In this document: one piece after another, positions 52,548 through 60,047 of the stretch
Layout: each line of letters begins with the position of its first letter
How positions within the stretch are numbered: the first letter of the stretch is position 1
NCBI RefSeq assembly: GCF_008386695.1
Contig: NZ_VUOC01000003.1
Coordinates: 606,421 to 670,420, forward strand
Length of the DNA: 64,000 nucleotides
DNA from: Chitinophaga agrisoli
Lineage (GTDB): Bacteria; Bacteroidota; Bacteroidia; Chitinophagales; Chitinophagaceae
Reading direction: 5' to 3'
The notes under the pieces: generated by a model
What the model was told of the DNA's origin: nothing
The model's database searches: none
What the model saw: the letters and a program-made list of their open reading frames with translations, nothing else
Translations under genes and position numbers: made by a program

Positions 52548-53633
52548 ATGAAGCGATTATTTTTAGCGATCTGCTGTACCGCCTGCGTGGCCGTGGCACA
52601 TGGACAAAGCCTGGTAAGTGGCGTCATCAGCGGAGCAGAGGGCAAACGCCTGTACCTGTTTGACGATTCAGACAATGAGCCGGACGACTCCACCGTACTA
52701 AAAGGCGGCAAGTTCAGCTTTAATATAAAAGCCAAAGGAGAACCTTCCGTACACGCGCTGATCCTGGAAGGGGTAGACCAGCCCCTGTTGTTCATACCGG
52801 GCAGCGCTCCCCAGGAGATAACAGCTACCGCCGCTCAATATCCCATTGCCAGCACTGTCAAAGGCAATGACGATACCAAAGCAATGCAGGAATACCAGAT
52901 AGCTTTTCAGCCGCTGATACAGCGGGCCAAAGCACTGAATACCGAAGCTGCCACCATTTCCGGTACGGACGAGCCGGCCAAGGACGCCTTCCGTAAAAAA
53001 GCCTCCCTGTTCAGCGATGATGTGGTAAAAGTGGGTAAATCCTTTGTACAGCAGCATCCCAAAGCGCTGGCCAGCCTCTGGATGCTGATCAACGAGCTGC
53101 GCCCCCGTCTGAACCTGGAAGAATTTGAGGCGCTGTTTGCTACTACCGATAAATCACTGCAAACCAGCAAATACGGGAAAAACGTAACAGAATACATCCG
53201 CCAGCAGCGTTTAAGCGGTATTGGCGTAATGGCAGACGACTTTTCCCAGGATGATGTGGATGGCAAAGCGATCAAGCTGTCCTCTTTCCGCGGCAAATAT
53301 GTGCTGGTGGATTTCTGGGCCAGCTGGTGCGGGCCCTGCCGTCAGGAAAACCCGAACGTGGTAAAAGCCTTCAACCGTTTCAAAAGCAAGAACTTCACCA
53401 TACTAAGTGTATCCCTGGATAATGATAAGTCCCGCTGGCTGCAGGCTATTAACCATGACGGCCTGTCCTGGACCCATGTATCCGATCTGCACGGCTGGGG
53501 TAATGAGGTGGCCGTACAGTACGGTATCCAATCCATTCCCGCCAATTTCCTGGTAGACCCGCAGGGCCGCATTATTGCGCGCAACCTCCGCGGCCCGGAA
53601 CTGGAAGCCCGCTTAGGGGAAATCCTGAAATAA
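52548..53633 (+). CDS. TlpA-like thioredoxin-fold protein with DUF4369 domain (paralogue 1)
   Basis: A 361-residue secreted protein: signal peptide (to ~20, VAVAHGQ), DUF4369-type beta-sandwich (about 22-125, LVSGVISGAEGKRLYLFDDSD), a helical middle, then an AhpC/TSA-type thioredoxin domain (~225-361). The redox site is VDFWASWCGPCRQENPNV with the cis-Pro loop IQSIPANFLVDPQGRI. It is a periplasmic disulfide reductase or a resident of the outer-membrane side, probably fed by a CcdA/DsbD-type donor not in the window. It is followed by a closely similar gene at 53853; a long inverted repeat lies between them. Confidence 0.9.
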   Translation: MKRLFLAICCTACVAVAHGQSLVSGVISGAEGKRLYLFDDSDNEPDDSTVLKGGKFSFNIKAKGEPSVHALILEGVDQPLLFIPGSAPQEITATAAQYPIASTVKGNDDTKAMQEYQIAFQPLIQRAKALNTEAATISGTDEPAKDAFRKKASLFSDDVVKVGKSFVQQHPKALASLWMLINELRPRLNLEEFEALFATTDKSLQTSKYGKNVTEYIRQQRLSGIGVMADDFSQDDVDGKAIKLSSFRGKYVLVDFWASWCGPCRQENPNVVKAFNRFKSKNFTILSVSLDNDKSRWLQAINHDGLSWTHVSDLHGWGNEVAVQYGIQSIPANFLVDPQGRIIARNLRGPELEARLGEILK

Positions 53634-53764
53634 TGTGCTAATGTGCAAATATGCTAATGTGCTGATGATAATGGAATTAAACCATTAAACGTCAGCACAT
53701 TTATAGTTTAGATATCCGCTTGCATTACATTAGCACATTAGCATATTTGCACATCAGCACATTA
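53631..53764. repeat. long inverted repeat between the two thioredoxin-like genes
   Basis: The left arm 53631-53663 and right arm 53732-53764 (33 bases, one mismatch) are inverted copies built from AGCACATT/GCATATTTGC units. The left arm begins at the stop codon of the first gene. A second, inner dyad (53656-53665 with 53692-53701) could form an alternative stem. Confidence 0.92.
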
Positions 53765-53787
53765 GCCCGCCGTTTATCACAATCAGG

Positions 53788-53818
53788 TTGACTTTCCCTA
53801 CCTGTTTTACCAAATTTG
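53788..53818 (+). promoter_or_regulatory. predicted promoter of the second thioredoxin-like gene
   Basis: TTG at 53788-53790, a 20-base spacer and CAAATTTG at 53811-53818 (one mismatch to TAnnTTTG), 34 bases before the ATG. Confidence 0.5.
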
Positions 53819-53852
53819 TTATTACAATAAAGTAAAAAGGAGCTAATTTTTT

Positions 53853-54986
53853 ATGAAGAGAGCTATACTGGCTGCCGTGTTACTATCGCCGGCAGTTTTG
53901 TTTGCGCAGGGTGAAAAGCCTTTTACTATCCATGGAACAGTAGCGCAGGTGCAAAAGCAGGCAAAGGTTTATCTGAAAGTAAAGAAAGGCGATGACGCCA
54001 TGCTGGACAGCGCCGAAGTAAAGGATGGAAAATTCATTTTCAAAGGAACCATTAAAGAGCCCTCCATGGCCAGCCTGATGATGGTGATAACGGACCCTCA
54101 GCCGGATTTCCCCAGGGGCATGAAACAGGATATCTTACCGTTGTTCCTCGATAAAGGCGATATTACCATTACCGCCCAGGATTCTGTAAAAAACGCCGTG
54201 GTAAAAGGCTCAGCCGCTAATGACGCTTACCTGCAGCTGGATGGCATGCTCAAAGATATAGGCACCCAGAAGAGGGACCTGCAGAAAGCATACCGCCAGC
54301 TCTATATGGCCAAGGACGAAGAAGGCATGAAACGCCTGGAACCTAAGTTTGATGAACTGGAGGCCCAGGAAAAAAAGATCACCCGCGATTACCTGGCTAA
54401 ATATCCCGCATCTCCCATCGCCATGTTTGCGCTTAACCAATATGCCGGTTATGAGATCAACCCTACGGATGTAGAGCCGGTATTCAAAAAGCTGGATAAA
54501 AAGATCAGGAATTCCGAATCCGGTAAGGCATTTGCCACCCGCCTGGAAGCTGCTAAGAAAACAGCCATCGGCCAGCCGGCCCTGGACTTTTCGCAAACAG
54601 ATGCCACCGGTAACGCGATTAGCCTGGCATCCTTTAAAGGCAAATACGTGCTGGTAGATTTCTGGGCAAGCTGGTGCGGCCCCTGCCGGGCAGAAAATCC
54701 CAATGTGGTAAGGGCTTACAGCAAGTACAAGGCAAAAGGATTTGAGATCCTGGGCGTTTCCCTGGATGATAAAAAGGAGAAATGGCTGGCAGCCATACAG
54801 GCGGATAACCTGGCCTGGACCCACGTATCTGACCTGAAAGGCTGGAAGAACGCGGCAGCGGAGTTGTACAGCATACGGGCCATTCCACAGAACCTTCTCA
54901 TTGACCCACAGGGCAGGATCGTAGCCAAGAACCTGCGCGGCGAAGCCCTGGAAACCAAACTGAGCGAGGTAATGCAGCCACAGTAA
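53853..54986 (+). CDS. TlpA-like thioredoxin-fold protein with DUF4369 domain (paralogue 2)
   Basis: A 377-residue secreted paralogue of the preceding protein. It has a signal peptide (to ~19, AVLFAQ), a DUF4369 domain (FTIHGTVAQVQKQAKVYLKVKKGDD), a Lys-rich helical middle (~130-235) and a thioredoxin domain with VDFWASWCGPCRAENPNV and IRAIPQNLLIDPQGRI. A GGAG-containing purine stretch before the ATG is a better ribosome-binding site than most genes here have. It has its own predicted promoter and is closed by a strong terminator, so it is probably monocistronic. The pair looks like a tandem duplication. Confidence 0.9.
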   Translation: MKRAILAAVLLSPAVLFAQGEKPFTIHGTVAQVQKQAKVYLKVKKGDDAMLDSAEVKDGKFIFKGTIKEPSMASLMMVITDPQPDFPRGMKQDILPLFLDKGDITITAQDSVKNAVVKGSAANDAYLQLDGMLKDIGTQKRDLQKAYRQLYMAKDEEGMKRLEPKFDELEAQEKKITRDYLAKYPASPIAMFALNQYAGYEINPTDVEPVFKKLDKKIRNSESGKAFATRLEAAKKTAIGQPALDFSQTDATGNAISLASFKGKYVLVDFWASWCGPCRAENPNVVRAYSKYKAKGFEILGVSLDDKKEKWLAAIQADNLAWTHVSDLKGWKNAAAELYSIRAIPQNLLIDPQGRIVAKNLRGEALETKLSEVMQPQ

Positions 54987-55013
54987 GTTCTTAAACGGAT
55001 CATTATAAATAAG

Positions 55014-55049
55014 CGCTGAATACTTTTAATGGTGTTCAGCGTTTTTTTT
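55014..55049 (+). terminator. rho-independent terminator after the second thioredoxin-like gene
   Basis: CGCTGAATAC (55014-55023) pairs with GTGTTCAGCG (55032-55041; one wobble) with an 8-base loop, followed by eight Ts (55042-55049). Confidence 0.9.
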
Positions 55050-55184
55050 GAGGGCGATACCCGGTCGCTTGGCCGGCATGTTTTAAAATATCTTCTTTCT
55101 GCCCCGCTCCGCGCTCAATGCCTTCATTTACAGGCGCTAACCCTTTACATTCCTCCACCAGGGAAAATATTTTCTTATTTCTAT

Positions 55185-55219
55185 TACGAATTATTCGTAG
55201 ATTTACGAAAAGATCGTAA
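55185..55219. promoter_or_regulatory. candidate BlaI operators
   Basis: Two adjacent dyads share a half-site: TACGAA-TTA-TTCGTA (55185-55199) and TTACGA-AAAGA-TCGTAA (55203-55219), with a further TCGTAA half-site near 55227. They end 26 bases before the blaI start, as expected for autoregulation by a BlaI-type dimer. Confidence 0.6.
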
Positions 55220-55245
55220 CTTAGTATCGTAAACAATATCAATCT

Positions 55246-55611
55246 ATGGAAAAGCTCACGCAGCAGGAAGAAGCTGCCATGCAAGCCGTATGGCAGAAAG
55301 GCGCGGGGATCGTAAAGGATTTCCTGGAAGCGCATGCCGCGCCCGTGCCCCCTTACACTACCCTGGCCTCCACGATCAAGAACCTGGAGAAAAAGGGCTA
55401 CCTGCAAAGCCGTAAGACCGGCAACGTATATGAGTATACGCCTGTGATAGCGGAAGAGGAGTACAAGAAAAAGTTCATGAACGGTTTTGTACAAAGCTAT
55501 TTCGAGAACTCCTACAAAGCCCTGGTGACCTTCTTTGCCAAAGAAAAGAAGATCAGCCCGGAGGAGCTGAAAGAGATCATTAAAATGATAGAGCATAACG
55601 ATCCTAAATAA
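55246..55611 (+). CDS. BlaI/MecI/CopY-family transcriptional repressor
   Basis: A 121-residue winged-helix repressor. The N-terminal half (MEKLTQQEEAAMQAVWQKGAGIVKDFLE, YTTLASTIKNLEKKGYLQSRKTGNVYEYTPVI) is the DNA-binding domain, with the STIKNLEKKGYL helix-wing typical of the family. The C-terminal half is the dimerisation helix (YKKKFMNGFVQSYFENS). It lies 8 bases ahead of a BlaR1-type M56 protease. In this family the protease inactivates the repressor on sensing an external signal. Candidate operators lie just upstream. Confidence 0.92.
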   Translation: MEKLTQQEEAAMQAVWQKGAGIVKDFLEAHAAPVPPYTTLASTIKNLEKKGYLQSRKTGNVYEYTPVIAEEEYKKKFMNGFVQSYFENSYKALVTFFAKEKKISPEELKEIIKMIEHNDPK

Positions 55612-55619
55612 CTGATGAT

Positions 55620-57458
55620 ATGCCGGCATTGCTGATATACCTGTTAAAGGCCAATATAGCGCTCTCCCTGTTTTACCTGGCTTACCGCCTGGGTTTAAGG
55701 AGGCTTACTTTTTATGTGCTGAACCGTTTTTTCCTGATGGGGGGTATCCTGTTCTCGTCTGTATTCCCGTTGGTGGACGTGAATGAGCTGTTTGCAAGGC
55801 ACCAGGAGGTAACTGTTTATGTACTGGATCTGAGCTTGCTGCAGGCAAAGGATCCGGGTATTACCATCTGGCATGTGCTGGTATACATCTTTTGGGCAGG
55901 CGTAACGGTAATGGGCATCCGTTTTTTAATGCAATTATTATCCCTTTGGCGTTTGCATCGTAGCGCCAATACGGGCGCTATACGGCAGCAGCCGGTAAAG
56001 ATGCTGCAACAGCCGGTAACGCCTTTTTCCTTTTTCCGGAATATCTATATCAATCCATCCCTGCACCAACCTACGGAGTTGGATGCCATCCTGCTCCATG
56101 AGCAGGTGCACGTAAGGGAATGGCATACGCTCGATGTGCTGGCGGCAGAGCTCAATAATATCTTCTATTGGTTTAATCCCGGGGCCTGGCTCATGCGCAC
56201 TGCTGTACGGGAGAACCTGGAGTTTATTACAGACCGCCGTATGCTGCAGCAGGGCGTAGATCCAAAAGCTTATCAATACAATCTTATAAAAGTAAGTGGA
56301 ATTCCATATGCGACGGCCATCGCAAACAACTTCAATTTCTCACATCTGAAAAACAGAATTAAAATGATGAACCAGCAACGTTCCGCTAAATATAATATCG
56401 TCCGGTACCTGGTACTGGGCAGCGTGGTGGCTGCAGCGCTTTTATCGCTTAATTACAGCCGCGCCGCTTACAATCGCCAGGCGGGTATCAGTCCTGTTAA
56501 AAATTCCGTAGCGCCGGCAAAACAGGCCATCGAAGCAGTAGCGGCAACCGCACCTGCTGCGGCTAGTGGCGCCACAACAGCAGTACCATTTATTAACGTC
56601 ACCGGCGTAGTTATGGATACTATACCCGTGCCACCGCCACCACCACCGCCTGTACCGCCAGCTAAAACGCCTCCTCCTCCGCCGCCTGTGCCTCCCGTAC
56701 CAGGAACTAAGATGCCGCCGCCACCACCTCCTCCTAATCCTCCTGTTCCGCCCGCAAAAATAGTATTAGCAGAAGGCATGTATAAGGGCCTGTTGTTTGT
56801 TGACGATGTAGCGGTATCTCCAGACAAGATCAATACCATCGACCAGGCCAACATTGAATACATGAACGTAGTAAAAGGCGAGGATGCGATACGGCAGTTC
56901 GGTGACAAGGGTAAGGATGGCGTTATTTTTCTCTATACAAAAAAAGGAGGTAAAAGGGACGGTAAGAACATACATTTCGATTATAAATTCCAGTATGATA
57001 CCGCTACCAGCATACAGTCCAGGGAAGACAAAAATTTCCGGTACAAATACGATACCGCTGTTAGTGTGAAGGTGCAAAATAATGCGAATGTCAAGACTGC
57101 TATAAGTGTGAAGAATAACGCAAACCCCCAGGTAAAGGTCAGCAATAATGTTAACGCTGATGTAAAAACAAAGACGGATGTAAAGGTCAATACCAATGTT
57201 GATGATCAGGCGCAGGCAAGTCCCCGGCCAATAATGATACGGGATAACATCAGTTTTGATACCACAAACGCGCCGCTGTACGTGATAAATGGTAAGGTGG
57301 CCACTGGTACACAACTGACCGCGTTGGACAAACATAAAATTGCATCCATCAGCGTGATCAAGGATGCTGCTGCTGTTGCTTTATACGGTTCAAGGGGCGC
57401 CAAAGGTGTCATCCTCATAACCACTAAAGATGCGGCCGCTACGAAACAACAACCGTGA
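55620..57458 (+). CDS. BlaR1-like M56 membrane metalloprotease with TonB-plug-like C-terminal segments
   Basis: A 612-residue protein. The N-terminal ~280 residues form the M56 membrane protease, with several helices and the zinc motif HEQVH (His160-Glu161-His164), then AELNNIFYWFNPGAW. A further helix lies near ~262-280 (YLVLGSVVAAALLSL). Next comes a Pro-rich stretch (about 335-380, runs of five to seven Pro). Two segments then resemble SusC plug domains: ~390-445 (KGLLFVDDVAVSPDKI, GKDGVIFLYTKKGG) and ~555-605 (PLYVINGKV, LYGSRGAKGVILITTK). An Asn/Lys/Val-rich repeat (~480-530) joins them. There is no penicillin-binding sensor domain. The signal sensed is unknown. Confidence 0.85.
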   Translation: MPALLIYLLKANIALSLFYLAYRLGLRRLTFYVLNRFFLMGGILFSSVFPLVDVNELFARHQEVTVYVLDLSLLQAKDPGITIWHVLVYIFWAGVTVMGIRFLMQLLSLWRLHRSANTGAIRQQPVKMLQQPVTPFSFFRNIYINPSLHQPTELDAILLHEQVHVREWHTLDVLAAELNNIFYWFNPGAWLMRTAVRENLEFITDRRMLQQGVDPKAYQYNLIKVSGIPYATAIANNFNFSHLKNRIKMMNQQRSAKYNIVRYLVLGSVVAAALLSLNYSRAAYNRQAGISPVKNSVAPAKQAIEAVAATAPAAASGATTAVPFINVTGVVMDTIPVPPPPPPPVPPAKTPPPPPPVPPVPGTKMPPPPPPPNPPVPPAKIVLAEGMYKGLLFVDDVAVSPDKINTIDQANIEYMNVVKGEDAIRQFGDKGKDGVIFLYTKKGGKRDGKNIHFDYKFQYDTATSIQSREDKNFRYKYDTAVSVKVQNNANVKTAISVKNNANPQVKVSNNVNADVKTKTDVKVNTNVDDQAQASPRPIMIRDNISFDTTNAPLYVINGKVATGTQLTALDKHKIASISVIKDAAAVALYGSRGAKGVILITTKDAAATKQQP

Positions 57459-57488
57459 TCTCATCATCCATAGCTATATAACCATTTA

Positions 57489-58541
57489 CTATTTATCCCT
57501 TACGCAACGGAAGCCCAGATTCATTAAACCCGATGTAGGCGTTGTTTTCATACGCGCCGTTACCCGGTAACCGCTGCAATACTCGTCACTGCACATAAAG
57601 GACCCGCCCCTGATCACCCGCTTGGGCGCCAGAGGTTCTGCGGGGTCAAAACCTTTGGCCGGCCCCTGGGGATTGTGTGCAGTGGCGGGTATATGGTGGT
57701 AGTACTCCGCATCATACCAGTCCGCGCACCATTCCCATACATTGCCAGACATATCATATAACCCATAACCATTAGGCGCGAATGACCGTACCGGCGCCAC
57801 GCCATAAAAACCATCTGTTTTTGTATTCTGATAGGGGAAATGCCCGTTCCAGGTATTGGCCTTGGGTTTGCCTGCTGTTAGCTCCTCGTTGCCCCAGGGA
57901 TACAGCTGGCCGGCCAAACCACCCCTTGCGGCATATTCCCACTCTGCTTCTGTAGGCAGGCGTTTACCCGCCCATTTGGCGTATGCCTGTGCATCATCCC
58001 AGGAGATATGTATGGCCGGATATTGTTCCTTTCCGTCGATGTTGCTGGCAGGCCCTTCCGGATGCCGCCAGCTGGCGCCGGCTACAAAGGCCCACCATTG
58101 TGATACATCATCCAGCGGTACGGCATGGTCCGGTGGGGAAAACACCAGCGATCCCGCTTGCAGCAGGCTGCTATCCGGCTCCGGTGAGCCAGCAGGCAGC
58201 TCCTTCATCAGCTCTTCCATGCTAATGGGCTTTTCTGCCGTAGTCACATAGCCGGTGGCAGTAACAAAAACAGTGAATTCGGCATTGGTCACCTCATGCT
58301 CATCCATGAAGAAACTGTCTACCCGTACCTTATGCTTTGGCTGTTCATCTTCCCGGGTCTGGCTATCATCTGTGCCCATATCAAACTCGCCGCCAGGTAT
58401 CATGACCATCCGGTTCAGGCTATCTGCCACAGCGGTATGGGCCGCTGTACTGTCTGTAGCCACAGGCCGTTGCGTGGTGTTGTTACAGGCGCTTATCAGC
58501 CCCGCAGACAGCAGCAGCCAGGTAAAATGACGTTGATTCAT
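57489..58541 (-). CDS. formylglycine-generating-enzyme-like (SUMF1) lipoprotein
   Basis: The start at 58541 (MNQRHFTWLLLSAGLISAC, lipobox LISAC) is preferred to an ATG five codons upstream because GAGG lies just before it. The 350-residue protein has the SUMF1/FGE-sulfatase fold: MVMIPGGEFDMGTDDSQTREDEQPKHKV, FFMDEHEVTNAEFTVFV, WDDAQAYAKWAGKRLPTEAEWEYAARGG, YDMSGNVWEWCADWYD and VIRGGSFMCSDEYCSGYRVTAR. The last keeps two cysteines in C-x4-C spacing, the copper ligands of true formylglycine-generating enzymes. It could activate sulfatases, but none is encoded in the window. It converges on blaR1 and is divergent from the GH1 gene. Confidence 0.88.
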   Translation of the reverse strand: MNQRHFTWLLLSAGLISACNNTTQRPVATDSTAAHTAVADSLNRMVMIPGGEFDMGTDDSQTREDEQPKHKVRVDSFFMDEHEVTNAEFTVFVTATGYVTTAEKPISMEELMKELPAGSPEPDSSLLQAGSLVFSPPDHAVPLDDVSQWWAFVAGASWRHPEGPASNIDGKEQYPAIHISWDDAQAYAKWAGKRLPTEAEWEYAARGGLAGQLYPWGNEELTAGKPKANTWNGHFPYQNTKTDGFYGVAPVRSFAPNGYGLYDMSGNVWEWCADWYDAEYYHHIPATAHNPQGPAKGFDPAEPLAPKRVIRGGSFMCSDEYCSGYRVTARMKTTPTSGLMNLGFRCVRDK

Positions 58542-58565
58542 GACCTCAAAATACATAATGAAGCA

Positions 58566-58582
58566 TTAACGGCCGCCGTTAA
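58566..58582. promoter_or_regulatory. palindrome between the divergent SUMF1-like and GH1 genes
   Basis: TTAACGG (58566-58572) and CCGTTAA (58576-58582) form a perfect 17-base dyad with centre CCG, 24 bases upstream of the minus-strand start and 48 upstream of the plus-strand start. It is a possible shared operator. Confidence 0.4.
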
Positions 58583-58630
58583 CAATTAAATAATAATTAT
58601 TTTAAATAAACTATTGTAAACTGCGCCCTT

Positions 58631-59992
58631 ATGCAACCGTTTACCGCACCATTCAGCCGTCATGATTTTGGGGATGATTTTCTGTGGGGGGTGACTATTG
58701 CTGCTTTTCAGAATGAAGGCGCACATGACAAAGACGGCAGGGGCAGATCTATCTGGGATGAATTCACACAACGTAAAGGCAAGATCAAGGATGGCAGTAA
58801 TGCGTTCATAGCCACAGACTTCTATCACCGCTACCCACAGGACCTGCTGCTGGCAAAGATGATGGGATTCAGCGTTTTCCGTTTCTCTATTTCATGGACA
58901 CGTATACTGCCTAAAGGCACGGGCGAGGTAAACCTGGCCGGCATTTCCTTTTATCACCGGCTGATAGACGCCTGCCTGGAGCTGGGCCTTACGCCTTATA
59001 TCACCCTTTATCACTGGGATTTGCCCCATGCGCTCGAAAAAAAAGGTGGCTGGTGCCACCGCGGGGTGGTGTTTGCATTTGAAGAATACGTACGTATTGT
59101 AGTAAACGAGTATGGCGATAAGGTAAAACACTGGATCGTGCTCAACGAGCCCTTTGGCTTTACCTCGCTGGGGTATATGCTGGGCGTACATGCACCCGGG
59201 AAATTCGGCCTGTCTTACTTCCTGCCGGCCGTGCATCACGTAGTGCTGGCGCAGGCCGCAGGCGCCCGGGTAATAAGGGACGAGGTACGGGATGCTGTAA
59301 TAGGCACTACGTACTCCTGTTCTCACATCATCCCTTACACACAGAATGAACAGGACCTGCTGGCTGCCCGTAAAGCAGACGCCCTCTTTAACCGCATGTT
59401 CCTGGAGCCGGCCCTGGGCTTAGGGTACCCCGTGCATGATATGCCGCTGCTGAAAAGGATAGAGCGGCGGTATGCGCTATGGCGGGACTGGGATAACATG
59501 ACCTTCGATTTTGATTTTATCGGCATACAAACCTATTTCCCCCTGGTAGTGCGCTACAACGCCTTTATGCCGGTGGTAAGCGTTTCTGAAGTAAAGCCAA
59601 GATCCCGTAAAGTGCCGGTTACCGGCCTGGGCTGGGAGATAAGCGCCACAGGCATGTATGCCATGTTAAAACAATTTGGCGCTTACCGGGGCGTGCGCAG
59701 GCTCATCGTTACAGAAAGCGGCGCCGCCTTTAACGATATGCCGGTAGATGGCCGTATACAGGATAAGGAGCGTATCGGCTATTTTACAGAATACCTGGGC
59801 GCCGTACTGCAGGCCCAAAAGGAAGGCGTACCGGTAGATGGGTATTTTGTATGGACCCTCACAGATAACTTCGAATGGGCAGAAGGATACCGCGCCCGTT
59901 TTGGCCTGGTACATGTAGATTTCTCCACACAGATCCGCACTATTAAGGATTCCGGCTACTGGTTCAAGACCTTGTTAAATAACGAAGGATGA
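58631..59992 (+). CDS. GH1 beta-glucosidase, cytoplasmic
   Basis: A 453-residue TIM-barrel enzyme with no signal peptide, so it acts in the cytoplasm on imported disaccharides. Family motifs: FLWGVTIAAFQNEGAH, FSVFRFSISWTRILPKG, ITLYHWDLPHALEKKGGW, the acid/base Glu173 in VLNEPFG and the nucleophile Glu362 in IVTESGAAF, where most family members read TENG. The C-terminal signature is DGYFVWTLTDNFEWAEGYRARFGLVHVD. It is divergent from the SUMF1-like gene and convergent with the SusD gene, so it is probably a single-gene unit. Confidence 0.92.
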   Translation: MQPFTAPFSRHDFGDDFLWGVTIAAFQNEGAHDKDGRGRSIWDEFTQRKGKIKDGSNAFIATDFYHRYPQDLLLAKMMGFSVFRFSISWTRILPKGTGEVNLAGISFYHRLIDACLELGLTPYITLYHWDLPHALEKKGGWCHRGVVFAFEEYVRIVVNEYGDKVKHWIVLNEPFGFTSLGYMLGVHAPGKFGLSYFLPAVHHVVLAQAAGARVIRDEVRDAVIGTTYSCSHIIPYTQNEQDLLAARKADALFNRMFLEPALGLGYPVHDMPLLKRIERRYALWRDWDNMTFDFDFIGIQTYFPLVVRYNAFMPVVSVSEVKPRSRKVPVTGLGWEISATGMYAMLKQFGAYRGVRRLIVTESGAAFNDMPVDGRIQDKERIGYFTEYLGAVLQAQKEGVPVDGYFVWTLTDNFEWAEGYRARFGLVHVDFSTQIRTIKDSGYWFKTLLNNEG

Positions 59993-60013
59993 AGCATGGT
60001 GTTTGCTTCATCC
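59987..60013. terminator. hairpin between convergent GH1 and susD
   Basis: GGATGAAGCA (59987-59996) pairs perfectly with TGCTTCATCC (60004-60013), loop 7 bases. It overlaps the GH1 stop codon. There is no long T run, so termination strength is uncertain, but the place suits a bidirectional terminator. Confidence 0.55.
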
Positions 60014-60047
60014 CTCATTCTTCATTGTTCGCTGTACTTTTGACGGA

